Source: Acidobacteriota bacterium (GTDB lineage Bacteria > Acidobacteriota > Terriglobia > Acidiferrales > UBA7541). Taken from it: DNA of 16,219 bases. The translations under genes were made by a program, and so were the position numbers. Shown piece after piece: positions 6,544 through 14,709 of the stretch. A model generated the notes under the pieces. The model searched no databases and was not told the origin of the DNA. It saw nothing but the letters and a program-made list of their open reading frames with translations. The DNA lies in NCBI GenBank assembly GCA_003131985.1, contig PKWH01000091.1, positions 1-16,219 on the forward strand. The letters run 5' to 3'. Position 1 is the first letter of the stretch; each line of letters begins with the position of its first letter.

Positions 6544-6574
6544 TTGACGTTAGTTTCTAAAATGTGATATGGAC
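6544..6574 (+). promoter_or_regulatory. promoter/operator of the receptor operon (motif copy B)
   Basis: GTTAGTNNCTANNATGT lies at 6549-6565 with the palindromic core TTAG-TTT-CTAA. TTGACG at 6544-6549 matches five of six -35 bases; 18 bases downstream is TATGGA (6568-6573), a poor -10, so the operator would sit between -35 and -10. Alternatively TAAAAT at 6558-6563 is the -10. The similarity with copy C continues for 26 bases (21 identical). Transcription would begin near 6570-6580, giving a leader of about 125 bases before the receptor start. Confidence 0.55.
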
Positions 6575-6642
6575 TATCAAAATTTTGGATGTCCGACGCG
6601 CGGGTCGGGGCTTTGATGGTTTCGAGGATAGGTTTCGGATTT

Positions 6643-6686
6643 GGGTGCAAGAAAGATTTGCACCCGCTCGCGTACGTCTTGGGTGC
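6643..6686 (+). promoter_or_regulatory. mRNA leader with two mutually exclusive hairpins
   Basis: GGGTGCAA (6643-6650) pairs perfectly with TTGCACCC (6658-6665) around a 7-base loop. The same GCACCC (6660-6665) can instead pair with GGGTGC (6681-6686), which ends four bases before the AGGAGG ribosome site of receptor 1. The three segments can form only one hairpin at a time, as in attenuators or translational switches. No known riboswitch class is recognised. Confidence 0.35.
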
Positions 6687-6700
6687 TGTCAGGAGGCTCT

Positions 6701-9700
6701 ATGAAGTCAAAACTACTCGCCGGTGTTTTCGTGTTCTTGGTTTGCTTGCTGTTCCTCAATCCGGCGGCTTACGGGCAGGGCGTCGGCACATCCGGAAGCA
6801 TCAGCGGAACCGTGACGGATCCGCAGGGTGGCGTTCTCCCGAAGGCGAATATCGTCGCCACAGAAACAGCGCGAGGAACCCAATCCTCGGCCGTCAGCGA
6901 CGAGACCGGCCAGTATCGGCTGACAGGCCTTCTGCCGGGTACCTACAGAGTTACAACCCAGCTCGACAGGTTTGAGACGCAGGCTATGACGAGCGTTGTC
7001 GTCAACGTCGGACAAACTGTCATCCTTGATTTCCACCTGAAACTTGCCTCAACCGCACAGACGGTTGAGGTCACCGCCGTGCCTCCCGTGGTGGAAACCG
7101 AAAGAGGGAGCCAGGCGAACACGATCACGGAACAGTACATCGAGGATTTGCCCATCGACCGGCGGGATTACCTCACCTATACCCTATTGTTGCCCGGCGT
7201 CTCGGATTCTACGCGGCTGGCGGATGACCAGGATTTTCGGGTGAAGCAAACCCCTCAAAGCGGACTTTCTTTCTACGGAAGCAATGGCCGGGGAAACAGC
7301 GTCACAGTTGACGGCGGCGAGGCTCAGGACGATGCCGGTGGCGTTCGACCAACGATTAGCCAAGACGCCGTCCAAGAGTTCCAAGTGAATCGAAGTAACT
7401 ATGCGGCCGAGTACGGCGGTGCGAGTGGCGCCACAATCAACATCGTGTCGAAGTCAGGCACCAACGATGTCCACGGGAACCTTTTTGGTTTTTTCCGCAA
7501 CGATGCCCTCGACGCGCGTGATCCTTTTGCCTTCAGCCAAGCGCTTCAGCCAGGCCAGGTGTTCGATCCCACCCTGCCCGACTCGTTGGGTTCGCCCACC
7601 AAGAACTCATTGGGACGCTATCAGTATGGAGGCAACGTAGGACTGCCCGTGCAGAAGGACAAGACTTTCTTGTTCGTTGCCTTCGAGGGTCTGCGCCAGG
7701 ATGCGCAGAACGCCGTTCCGCTGCTGACGAATACGAATATTTTCCGGACGACCTCAGACCAAGATCCGATTCTTGCCCAGCTGACCGCGCAAGGGAACGG
7801 GGTATCGGTGCCATGTTTCACCAATACCGCTCCCGCGCCTCCGACATTCTTACCCGCTGCCACTTGCGCTCAAGCGCTCGGGAGCTTGTTGACCGTGAGC
7901 CAATCCACGGGCTTGACGCCGGGCCAAACGGCCCTCAACAGCTACCTTGTAAACACGTTCGAGACCAACGGCGGCCTTTTCGATTACAACACGCGGCAGT
8001 ATCTGGCGTCAGCGCGGTTGGACCACCGGATCGGCGAAGCCGACCAACTCTCCGTCTCTTTTCGGTATTCGCATGACCTTGAGCAGAATCCGGACGTGCA
8101 ATCCCTGACCGGATTTTCCGCAGGCAGCTCGATCCACAACTATGACGATAATCTCCAGGTATCCTGGTTCCACGAATTCAGCCCGAGAACCCAAAATGAG
8201 TTCCGGGTTCAGTGGAACTACGATAGCTTCGACGTAATCCCGAACGAACCCGGTCAAGTGGGAATCCAAATTGCCGGATTCGCAAACAACCTGGGAACCA
8301 ACGTCTTCCTCCCGAACCTAACAATTCTCCGGCGTTATGAATTCGCTGACAACGTAACAATGGTACGCGGTCGCCACACCATTAGGTTCGGCGGCTCCGA
8401 ACTCCTCCGCGGAAACCACACCGAGTCACACACGTTTCTGCCGGGCAGGTTTGTGTTTGGATCACTTCCAGGAGTCGCCGTGAGCCCTTGCTTCCTGCCT
8501 ACAGCCGAGAATGCCTGCGGAGTCACCACTGGCGGGGCCGACATTGACTCGCTACAGGCGGCCTCGCTTGGGCAGCCCGTCCTTTATCAGCAGGGCTTCG
8601 GCAACCCCGATTACCCAGCGTACACCCGGCCGCTGACGGGCCTGTATCTGCAAGACTCCTGGAAAGTAACGTCCAATTTCACCTTGAACTACGGTCTGCG
8701 CTATGAAATCGACTCGCAATATCTCCCGCAAAGTACCTACTACAAAGACTTCGCTCCCCGAATATCGTTCGCGTGGGATCCATTCAAGGATCACAAAACC
8801 GTAATTCGCGGCGGCTGGGGTATATTCTACGGACCCATCGACGCGCAGATCTCACAGGTCGATTTGAGCCTTGGCGTCCTGAACAAGAATCGCAGCACGG
8901 TCGAGAACCAGCACAACAAGTCGCAAGTCCCCGATCAGGTCAACAACCTGATCAATACTTGCGGTCTTGGATTCCCCGGCGTTCCCATCTTCCCCGCGAA
9001 CCCCAGCAGCACCAGCCCGTGCACCCGATTCATCTCCATCTATGCGGATCCGATCAACGCTACGGGTCTTCCGATTGGCAATTCTGCCGCCGTTTTTCAG
9101 GGGCTCTTCGCGCAGGGATTAATTCAATGCACCACTGCGACGCCAGGCAACAATGCCTGCATCACGCCGGCGGACGTGGCCCCGTTCGGAATCTTCGTCG
9201 CCAACAGCGGACAAGTTGCACCGGTGCAGGCGTTCTTCAGCAATCCGCCCAACTACAAGCCGCCGTATTCGCAACAGGCGTCGCTTGGAATCGAGCGGGA
9301 AATCACGCCCGGCTTCTCCATCGCAGTTAGCGGAATCTACTCCCACACGCTCAGGCTGCCAGTTGCCATCGATACGAATCTTCTCGACGCGCCGTTCAGC
9401 ACCATACCATTGGCCAATGGGCAGATAGCTACCTACCGCAACTGGAACACGAGTGCCGTTACCGACCCAGCCGCAGGCTTGCAAACCTCAGGCCCGGGCG
9501 CTGGCGGCGTTTACCCATGCGCGGTAACTTTAAATGGCCTTGGCCAGCCCGTTTCGTCCTGCTTCGCGAATGTGCTCGTGGCCCAGAATAACCAGTACAC
9601 TGCGGCTGCGTCGGCCCTTTACGAAGGCCTGATTTTGGAGGTCAAGAAGCGCTTCAGCGATCACTTCACCATGTTCGGAAACTACACATACAGTAAAGGG

Positions 9701-10300
9701 TTTGACACCTCTACTGATTTCAACACGGACTACGGCCCGCAGGATCCAACGAACCTAGGTCTGGATCGAGCTCTTTCTGAGTTCGACGAGCGGAACAAGG
9801 TGGTAGTGGCCGGAATCTTCGACAGTCCGTGGAAACGAGCGGTCCTTTCAGGCTTCCAACTCTCTCCGATTTTCCAGTACCACAGCGGGCATCCTTTCAA
9901 CCTGCTGGCAGGAACGGAAGTCAACGGTGACGGTCACACGACTAACGAGCGGCCGATCGGGGCTAATCGCGATACCGGCCTTGGTCCAAACTACATTGAC
10001 TTCGACATGCGCTTGACCTGGCAACACAAACTGGGCGAGAGGGTCAACATGATACTCACCGCGGAGGGATTCAACATCGCGAACCGCACGAATTTTGCCA
10101 GCGTCAACAATGAAGTAAGCCCACTGTTCGGCCTTCCCACGAACGTCGGCGGAGGCGGGAACACCACGTTCAACGTTCATGGTATCAAGCCCGGAACTGT
10201 TCTTCCCGACGGTAGCATTGCGACGTCGAGCACGCCCTTGGGCTTTACTTCTGCGCTTCCAAAACGTGAAGTTCAGCTGGGAATTCGATTCGCCTTTTAA
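6701..10300 (+). CDS. Oar-like TonB-dependent receptor 1
   Basis: A 1199-residue outer-membrane active transporter. Signal peptide 1-26 (MKSKLLAGVFVFLVCLLFLN...AYGQ); carboxypeptidase-regulatory-like beta domain at about 32-115 (SGSISGTVTDPQGGVLPKAN, ending in the GQYRLTGLLPGTYRV pattern); a TonB-box-like TVEVTA at 121-126; plug domain at about 135-265 (IEDLPIDRRDYLTYTLLLPGV, INIVSKSGTN); then a large 22-strand-type barrel ending in RFAF with a terminal Phe as required for BAM insertion. This layout is typical of the SusC/Oar-like receptors expanded in acidobacteria, which import large substrates using TonB energy. The mature protein has ten Cys in five close pairs. AGGAGG four bases before ATG fixes the start; a TTG 60 bases upstream in frame has no ribosome site and would bury the signal peptide. 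It is probably first in an operon under motif copy B. Substrate unknown. Confidence 0.93.
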   Translation: MKSKLLAGVFVFLVCLLFLNPAAYGQGVGTSGSISGTVTDPQGGVLPKANIVATETARGTQSSAVSDETGQYRLTGLLPGTYRVTTQLDRFETQAMTSVVVNVGQTVILDFHLKLASTAQTVEVTAVPPVVETERGSQANTITEQYIEDLPIDRRDYLTYTLLLPGVSDSTRLADDQDFRVKQTPQSGLSFYGSNGRGNSVTVDGGEAQDDAGGVRPTISQDAVQEFQVNRSNYAAEYGGASGATINIVSKSGTNDVHGNLFGFFRNDALDARDPFAFSQALQPGQVFDPTLPDSLGSPTKNSLGRYQYGGNVGLPVQKDKTFLFVAFEGLRQDAQNAVPLLTNTNIFRTTSDQDPILAQLTAQGNGVSVPCFTNTAPAPPTFLPAATCAQALGSLLTVSQSTGLTPGQTALNSYLVNTFETNGGLFDYNTRQYLASARLDHRIGEADQLSVSFRYSHDLEQNPDVQSLTGFSAGSSIHNYDDNLQVSWFHEFSPRTQNEFRVQWNYDSFDVIPNEPGQVGIQIAGFANNLGTNVFLPNLTILRRYEFADNVTMVRGRHTIRFGGSELLRGNHTESHTFLPGRFVFGSLPGVAVSPCFLPTAENACGVTTGGADIDSLQAASLGQPVLYQQGFGNPDYPAYTRPLTGLYLQDSWKVTSNFTLNYGLRYEIDSQYLPQSTYYKDFAPRISFAWDPFKDHKTVIRGGWGIFYGPIDAQISQVDLSLGVLNKNRSTVENQHNKSQVPDQVNNLINTCGLGFPGVPIFPANPSSTSPCTRFISIYADPINATGLPIGNSAAVFQGLFAQGLIQCTTATPGNNACITPADVAPFGIFVANSGQVAPVQAFFSNPPNYKPPYSQQASLGIEREITPGFSIAVSGIYSHTLRLPVAIDTNLLDAPFSTIPLANGQIATYRNWNTSAVTDPAAGLQTSGPGAGGVYPCAVTLNGLGQPVSSCFANVLVAQNNQYTAAASALYEGLILEVKKRFSDHFTMFGNYTYSKGFDTSTDFNTDYGPQDPTNLGLDRALSEFDERNKVVVAGIFDSPWKRAVLSGFQLSPIFQYHSGHPFNLLAGTEVNGDGHTTNERPIGANRDTGLGPNYIDFDMRLTWQHKLGERVNMILTAEGFNIANRTNFASVNNEVSPLFGLPTNVGGGGNTTFNVHGIKPGTVLPDGSIATSSTPLGFTSALPKREVQLGIRFAF

Positions 10301-10398
10301 TCGATTGTGAACGTTAAATTCTGATGGGGATTGAATCGTTCCGGGTACCGCGAGGCCGGCGGGAAAATGAATCAATCTTGAAACCAAAGTGAGGCTCT

Positions 10399-13300
10399 AT
10401 GAGTTCCTGGACCCTGTCGGTGTGTCGTTTAATGTCTTCGCGCGTGGGCCGCGGTTCCTGCAGATTATTGTTAGTTGCGGCGCTAATCGGACTGGCAGTG
10501 CCAGCCAGTTTCGGACAAACTTCCTATTCTACCGGGACCTTACGAGGGACGGTGCTGGACCCACAGGGGGCAAGTATCGCTAATGCCGCCTTGACGGTGA
10601 CAAACACGGCCACTGCCGTGGTCGCAACGGCGACATCCTCGGCGGAAGGAACTTACCAATTTCTCGCACTCAACCCAGGCACCTACGATCTGCAGGTAGT
10701 TGCGCAGGGATTTGAGAAGTCGGTAGCGAAGGGCTTGGTTATTACCGTCGGCCAGGTCGTAGTGTATGACCCACACCTAAAAGTTGGTTCGACAACCGTC
10801 TCGGTGGAGGTAACCTATAATTCCGCACCGCTTATCGAGGTCGAACAATCTCAGCAGGCCAATACCATCAATACACAGCAGGTTGAGAACCTCCCCAATG
10901 TGAGTCGGAGTTTTACCGCATCGATTTATACGTTGCCGGGCGTAACCAATTCAAACGCTCCCGCGATTCAGGATCCCAACGTCGGAACCGGCTATCTTTC
11001 TTCCGGGTTTTCCATCGGTGGAAGCACCGGACGTTCAAATTTATTTACGATTGATGGTGGCGAGGACGACTACGGCTCAGGCGCTCTGCGCGTCGTCAAC
11101 GTACCAATAGACTCAATACAGGAGCTCCAGGTCAATCGCAATTCGTTCGGAGCGGAGTTTGGATTTACTTCTGGCACAGCCATCAACATCATCACCAAGA
11201 GCGGGACGAACAATTATCACGGAAGCGCCTACGGTTACTTCCACGACCAGAGCACGGATGCCGCAAACTTTTTCAACGGTTTCGGTCCGGATCCGTCCAG
11301 CAAACCGTTCGAGCAGAATGCAATTTTTGGCGGTACCTTCGGCGGTCCTATCAAGAAAGATAAACTTTTCTTTTTTACCTCTTTTGAGAAGCAGAAGCTC
11401 GACAATCCGGTGTTGACGAACCTGCTGGGCACCGCCGAAGCGCAGGGAATTTCGGCGCAACCAAACGGATTCAACCCTGGAACCGGCCTGTGTCCGAATC
11501 AAATTCCGCCGGCAGGGCAAGCTCAGCTGGTCACGCAAGCCTGCTATTTATCGCAGCTGGCCACCGTAGGCGGCCCCCTGGCGCCCCTGGGCGCCGGCTT
11601 GATTGCCTCGCCAGTATTCAATCCGCTGGAAGATCCGATCTTGAACGCCTTGATCGCTCCGAATAGCGGCACGTTCGACGGCAATACGAGCGTTGTGCAA
11701 GCGGCGCCAAATCAAAATGGCCGACTCAACAATTGGGTAAGCAGGGTAGATTTTCAGCCTGATCAGAAAAATTCCCTTTCGTTGCGATTTTCTCTGGCCC
11801 ACGAACAATATACTGTCACCGGACCGGGCGGTGAGCAGCGCCCCTACTCAACCACCCTGCAGTTTCGAGACTACACACTCACCGGCTCCTGGACCCACAT
11901 TATCAATCCGAACTTAGTCAACACGGTACGCGTGCAAGCCGTACCTCACGACACTGCCGACAACACTGCGCCACTTCCAGGCCGAGCTGAAATAGGCCTG
12001 GGCAGCCTTGGCCCCGTGGGAACTCCGTTCGCCTATCCGTACGACGCGACTCAGAATCGCTTTCAATTCGACGAAAACCTTTCGTGGGTCAAAGGCAAAC
12101 ACGATTTTAAGTTTGGCGGGTCCTACCGGCCCGACCAGTACAAAGTATTCCAACAACTATGGTTCGGTGGCCAGTATAACTTTCTTGATGGAGCCATTCC
12201 TCTCATCGATATAGTGCCAGCCCCGTTCCAAGCTGGACTGGAAGCCTACAATTTTGCGCAGGGATACCCGCTGGGCGGACCGCCCTCCACTAACCTGACC
12301 GCCACGGAGTCCTACGTTGCCGGTATACCTGGGAGTTTGCTGCAAGCGAATGGCAACGGTCAGGTAAATATCTGGAATCAATATCTGGGGATTTTTGCCC
12401 AAGATTCGTGGAAGGTAACTCATAACCTCACCATGAATTACGGATTGCGCTTCGACTACGATCATTCCGCAAACCCGGTTCCGAGCAGCGCGTACGTCTC
12501 TCCACGCTTAGGATTTGCCTGGGATCCCAAGGGTGACGGAAAGACGGTTGTGCGCGCGGGAGGCGGTTTGTTCGTTGCTCCGGTAATTTTTCTCGTGCCT
12601 TTCTACCTCAACGAACTGGGTACCAACGGGCTGCACACCAGCTTGGGCTTGCAAACCATCACCGGTCAGCCGATTCAACTGCTGACTGCAACAGCAATCG
12701 AGCAAGGCTTGGCGACACTCCAAAATCCCAATCCAGCGTTGAACGCGGCGCAGCTTGCTGCGGCTGGCATCGTCATCCAGCCGCCGGGACCGAATCAGGA
12801 GAACGGTGTCTTCTACACAATCTCAAACAACTTCAAGCCCCAATATTCCATTCAAAGCAGTCTCAGCGTTGCCAGGGAAATAGCTCGCGATCTGTCGGTC
12901 GAAGTTGGGTACCAATACTATCGCAACGTGCATATCCAACAGAACCAGGAAGCCAACTACGTTCAGGACCCCGCGCTCCCTGTCGATCCCTTCGTTGGAC
13001 CTTTCTACATGCCCAAGCCAGGTTCGACGGCGGGCGAACCGAACACTCAAATCTTGCAAAACAATCAATTTGCGTCTATTGGGAGCGGTACCTATAACGG
13101 CCTGACCGCGTCCCTTACCAAACGCTTCTCGCACGGCTTGCAATTTCAGGCGAACTACACCTTCAGCAAAGCCATGGACAATACCAGCGATTACAGTTCG
13201 CTCAGCACTCCCTTCCGGCCCGATCTGGTCGCCGCAGACCGCTCCCTTTCTGACTTCAACATCACCAATAATTTCGTGGCCAACGCCGTGTACACCACTC

Positions 13301-13830
13301 CTTTCCACACCGACAGCGGAAGCTTCTTGGCTAAAGCCTTCGCGAATGTTTCGGTTTCGCCGATCGTTTACGCGCGAAGCGGTCTTCCCTTCACGCTACT
13401 CGTACCTGGAATCGAGTCCAACGGCGCGGGAAACCACATTAGCGAAGCTCGGCCGTTTAACGAAGGGCGCAACACCGGGATTGGGCCGGGATTCGTAAGC
13501 TGGGATATGCGGATATCGAAAGCGTTCTACATTAAACGAGAATCGGGGATGCGGCTTGACGTGATTGCACAGGCGACTAACCTGCTCAACCACACAAACT
13601 TCAGCGCCGTGAACAATATTTTCCCGAATACCGCCGTCGTTGATCCGGTCACCGGTCTCACAACCTCAGCTGAAGTCTCGACACCTGAGGGAATCGTAAA
13701 TCTCCTGAACGGGCCGTACAGGTTTAAGGGCTTCGTGCCGACCTCCGCCGATCAGCTGGCAGGGCCGCTGGCATTTCGCTCCGCGAACCCGCCGCGCCAG
13801 CTCAGCCTCGGGCTCCAATTCGCGTTCTGA
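10399..13830 (+). CDS. Oar-like TonB-dependent receptor 2
   Basis: A 1143-residue receptor of the same architecture as its upstream neighbour. Signal peptide about 1-40, with a long N-region (two Arg-rich turns before RLLLVAALIGLAVPASFGQ); carboxypeptidase-regulatory-like domain at about 44-130 (TGTLRGTVLDPQGASIANA); TonB-box-like VSVEVT at 134-139; plug at about 150-270 (VENLPNVSRSFTASIYTLPGV, INIITKSGTNNYHG); barrel to the C-terminal QFAF. The two receptors share motifs but are clearly diverged, so this is an old duplication or two independent receptors rather than a recent copy. One close Cys pair, C365/C382, lies in a predicted loop. The start is set by GAGG four bases before ATG; the internal ATG at 10432 lacks a ribosome site. 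The 98-base gap after receptor 1 contains no clear promoter, so cotranscription is likely. Confidence 0.93.
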   Translation: MSSWTLSVCRLMSSRVGRGSCRLLLVAALIGLAVPASFGQTSYSTGTLRGTVLDPQGASIANAALTVTNTATAVVATATSSAEGTYQFLALNPGTYDLQVVAQGFEKSVAKGLVITVGQVVVYDPHLKVGSTTVSVEVTYNSAPLIEVEQSQQANTINTQQVENLPNVSRSFTASIYTLPGVTNSNAPAIQDPNVGTGYLSSGFSIGGSTGRSNLFTIDGGEDDYGSGALRVVNVPIDSIQELQVNRNSFGAEFGFTSGTAINIITKSGTNNYHGSAYGYFHDQSTDAANFFNGFGPDPSSKPFEQNAIFGGTFGGPIKKDKLFFFTSFEKQKLDNPVLTNLLGTAEAQGISAQPNGFNPGTGLCPNQIPPAGQAQLVTQACYLSQLATVGGPLAPLGAGLIASPVFNPLEDPILNALIAPNSGTFDGNTSVVQAAPNQNGRLNNWVSRVDFQPDQKNSLSLRFSLAHEQYTVTGPGGEQRPYSTTLQFRDYTLTGSWTHIINPNLVNTVRVQAVPHDTADNTAPLPGRAEIGLGSLGPVGTPFAYPYDATQNRFQFDENLSWVKGKHDFKFGGSYRPDQYKVFQQLWFGGQYNFLDGAIPLIDIVPAPFQAGLEAYNFAQGYPLGGPPSTNLTATESYVAGIPGSLLQANGNGQVNIWNQYLGIFAQDSWKVTHNLTMNYGLRFDYDHSANPVPSSAYVSPRLGFAWDPKGDGKTVVRAGGGLFVAPVIFLVPFYLNELGTNGLHTSLGLQTITGQPIQLLTATAIEQGLATLQNPNPALNAAQLAAAGIVIQPPGPNQENGVFYTISNNFKPQYSIQSSLSVAREIARDLSVEVGYQYYRNVHIQQNQEANYVQDPALPVDPFVGPFYMPKPGSTAGEPNTQILQNNQFASIGSGTYNGLTASLTKRFSHGLQFQANYTFSKAMDNTSDYSSLSTPFRPDLVAADRSLSDFNITNNFVANAVYTTPFHTDSGSFLAKAFANVSVSPIVYARSGLPFTLLVPGIESNGAGNHISEARPFNEGRNTGIGPGFVSWDMRISKAFYIKRESGMRLDVIAQATNLLNHTNFSAVNNIFPNTAVVDPVTGLTTSAEVSTPEGIVNLLNGPYRFKGFVPTSADQLAGPLAFRSANPPRQLSLGLQFAF

Positions 13831-13832
13831 CG

Positions 13833-13846
13833 CGTGCCTACGCACG
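13833..13846 (+). terminator. small hairpin after receptor 2, weak terminator candidate
   Basis: CGTGC-CTAC-GCACG directly follows the stop codon and is followed by ATTT. The stem is only 5 bp and the next gene starts 30 bases later, so it may only attenuate or protect the mRNA end. Confidence 0.2.
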
Positions 13847-13876
13847 ATTTAGTGAACGCTTGTTTAAAGGAAACGA

Positions 13877-14593
13877 ATGCTGTCACCCATGTTCGGCGAG
13901 TTTATGGGCACCATGGTTCTGGTGCTGCTCGGGAACGGTGTAATCGCCGACGTGGTTCTGTCGCGTTCCAAAGCAGAAGGCGGTGGATGGATTTCGGTGT
14001 CGACCGGATGGGCCATCGCAGCCATGGCGGGTATCTTCACTGCTCTAGCGTGTGGAAGCAGTGACGCCCACATCAATCCTGCCGTAACGCTGGGCGTGGC
14101 AATCGCTAGTGGGAATTTTTCCAAGCTAGTACCGTACATCAGCGCCCAAATGTTGGGAGCATTTGTCGGGTCGGTTCTCGTCTGGCTTCATTTCCTGCCA
14201 CATTGGGCTGCCACGCCGAACCCTATCTTAAAGCTGAGCTGCTTCTGCAGCCATCCATCCATTCCCAACAAAGTAACCAATCTCGTCAGCGAAATTATTC
14301 CCACGACGTTGCTGGTGTTCGTTGCAGTTTGCATTCTGACGCGCGCCAATTTGCCTGCGGGCTTTGGCCCGGTTCTGATAGCCGCGCTGGTGTGGGGACT
14401 CATACTCGCGCTAGCCGGGCCAACAGGCACCAGCATGAACCCGGCGCGTGACCTCGGATCGCGGATCGCCCACGCGGTTCTTCCGATCGCGGGCAAAGGC
14501 AGCTCCGATTGGGGCTACGCTCCTATTTCGCTGATTGGCACGCTAGCGGGTGGCGCGCTAGCCGGTTTCGCCATACGCCTTTTGCACATCTAG
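13877..14593 (+). CDS. glpF: aquaglyceroporin (MIP family), GlpF type
   Basis: A 238-residue inner-membrane channel of the major intrinsic protein family, letting glycerol or other small uncharged polyols (and water) diffuse across. Both signature half-helices are present: HINPAVT (NPA 67-69) and SMNPARD (NPA 188-190), with R191 as the selectivity-filter arginine and D192 after it, the residue that separates glycerol facilitators from strict water channels. W45 is the likely counterpart of the filter Trp in E. coli GlpF, with a two-residue longer stretch before the first NPA. After the second NPA, SRIAHAVLPIAG matches the GlpF pattern. Length is close to the usual 240-280. AAGGA before ATG supports the start. 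It sits 46 bases after receptor 2, most likely in the same operon, and no glycerol kinase is next to it, so its cargo may be a polyol or a small product of the local pathway. The symbol is by family only. Confidence 0.92.
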   Translation: MLSPMFGEFMGTMVLVLLGNGVIADVVLSRSKAEGGGWISVSTGWAIAAMAGIFTALACGSSDAHINPAVTLGVAIASGNFSKLVPYISAQMLGAFVGSVLVWLHFLPHWAATPNPILKLSCFCSHPSIPNKVTNLVSEIIPTTLLVFVAVCILTRANLPAGFGPVLIAALVWGLILALAGPTGTSMNPARDLGSRIAHAVLPIAGKGSSDWGYAPISLIGTLAGGALAGFAIRLLHI

Positions 14594-14709
14594 GCTATCC
14601 GCGAAAGTAATTGAGACGGGCTAGCAAGTACTCGAGCGACGCGGGTCGCGCGCCTGCCGTTAGCTGCCGTGAAGCAACACTTGGATAGCGTCAGCAAGGA
14701 GCGCCGCGC

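Noticed and set aside
6641..6700. TTG start giving a 20-residue longer receptor 1
   Set aside because: No ribosome site, it would hide the signal peptide, and AGGAGG precedes the ATG at 6701.
10301..10398. Possible fourth copy of the GTTAGT motif (GTTAAATTCTGATGG at 10313)
   Set aside because: It needs a two-base deletion and loses several fixed positions, so I do not count it.
6701..13830. Recent tandem duplication of the two TonB-dependent receptors
   Set aside because: The proteins share layout and short motifs but differ in length, Cys pattern and loop sequence; no long DNA repeat is visible.
13847..13869. TTTAGTGAACG as a degenerate operator before the channel gene
   Set aside because: Lacks the CTA and ATGT parts; the match is only to TTAGT.
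13834..14064. Plus-strand open frame of 76 codons overlapping the channel gene
   Set aside because: Overlaps the aquaglyceroporin almost entirely in another frame and has no ribosome site or family pattern.
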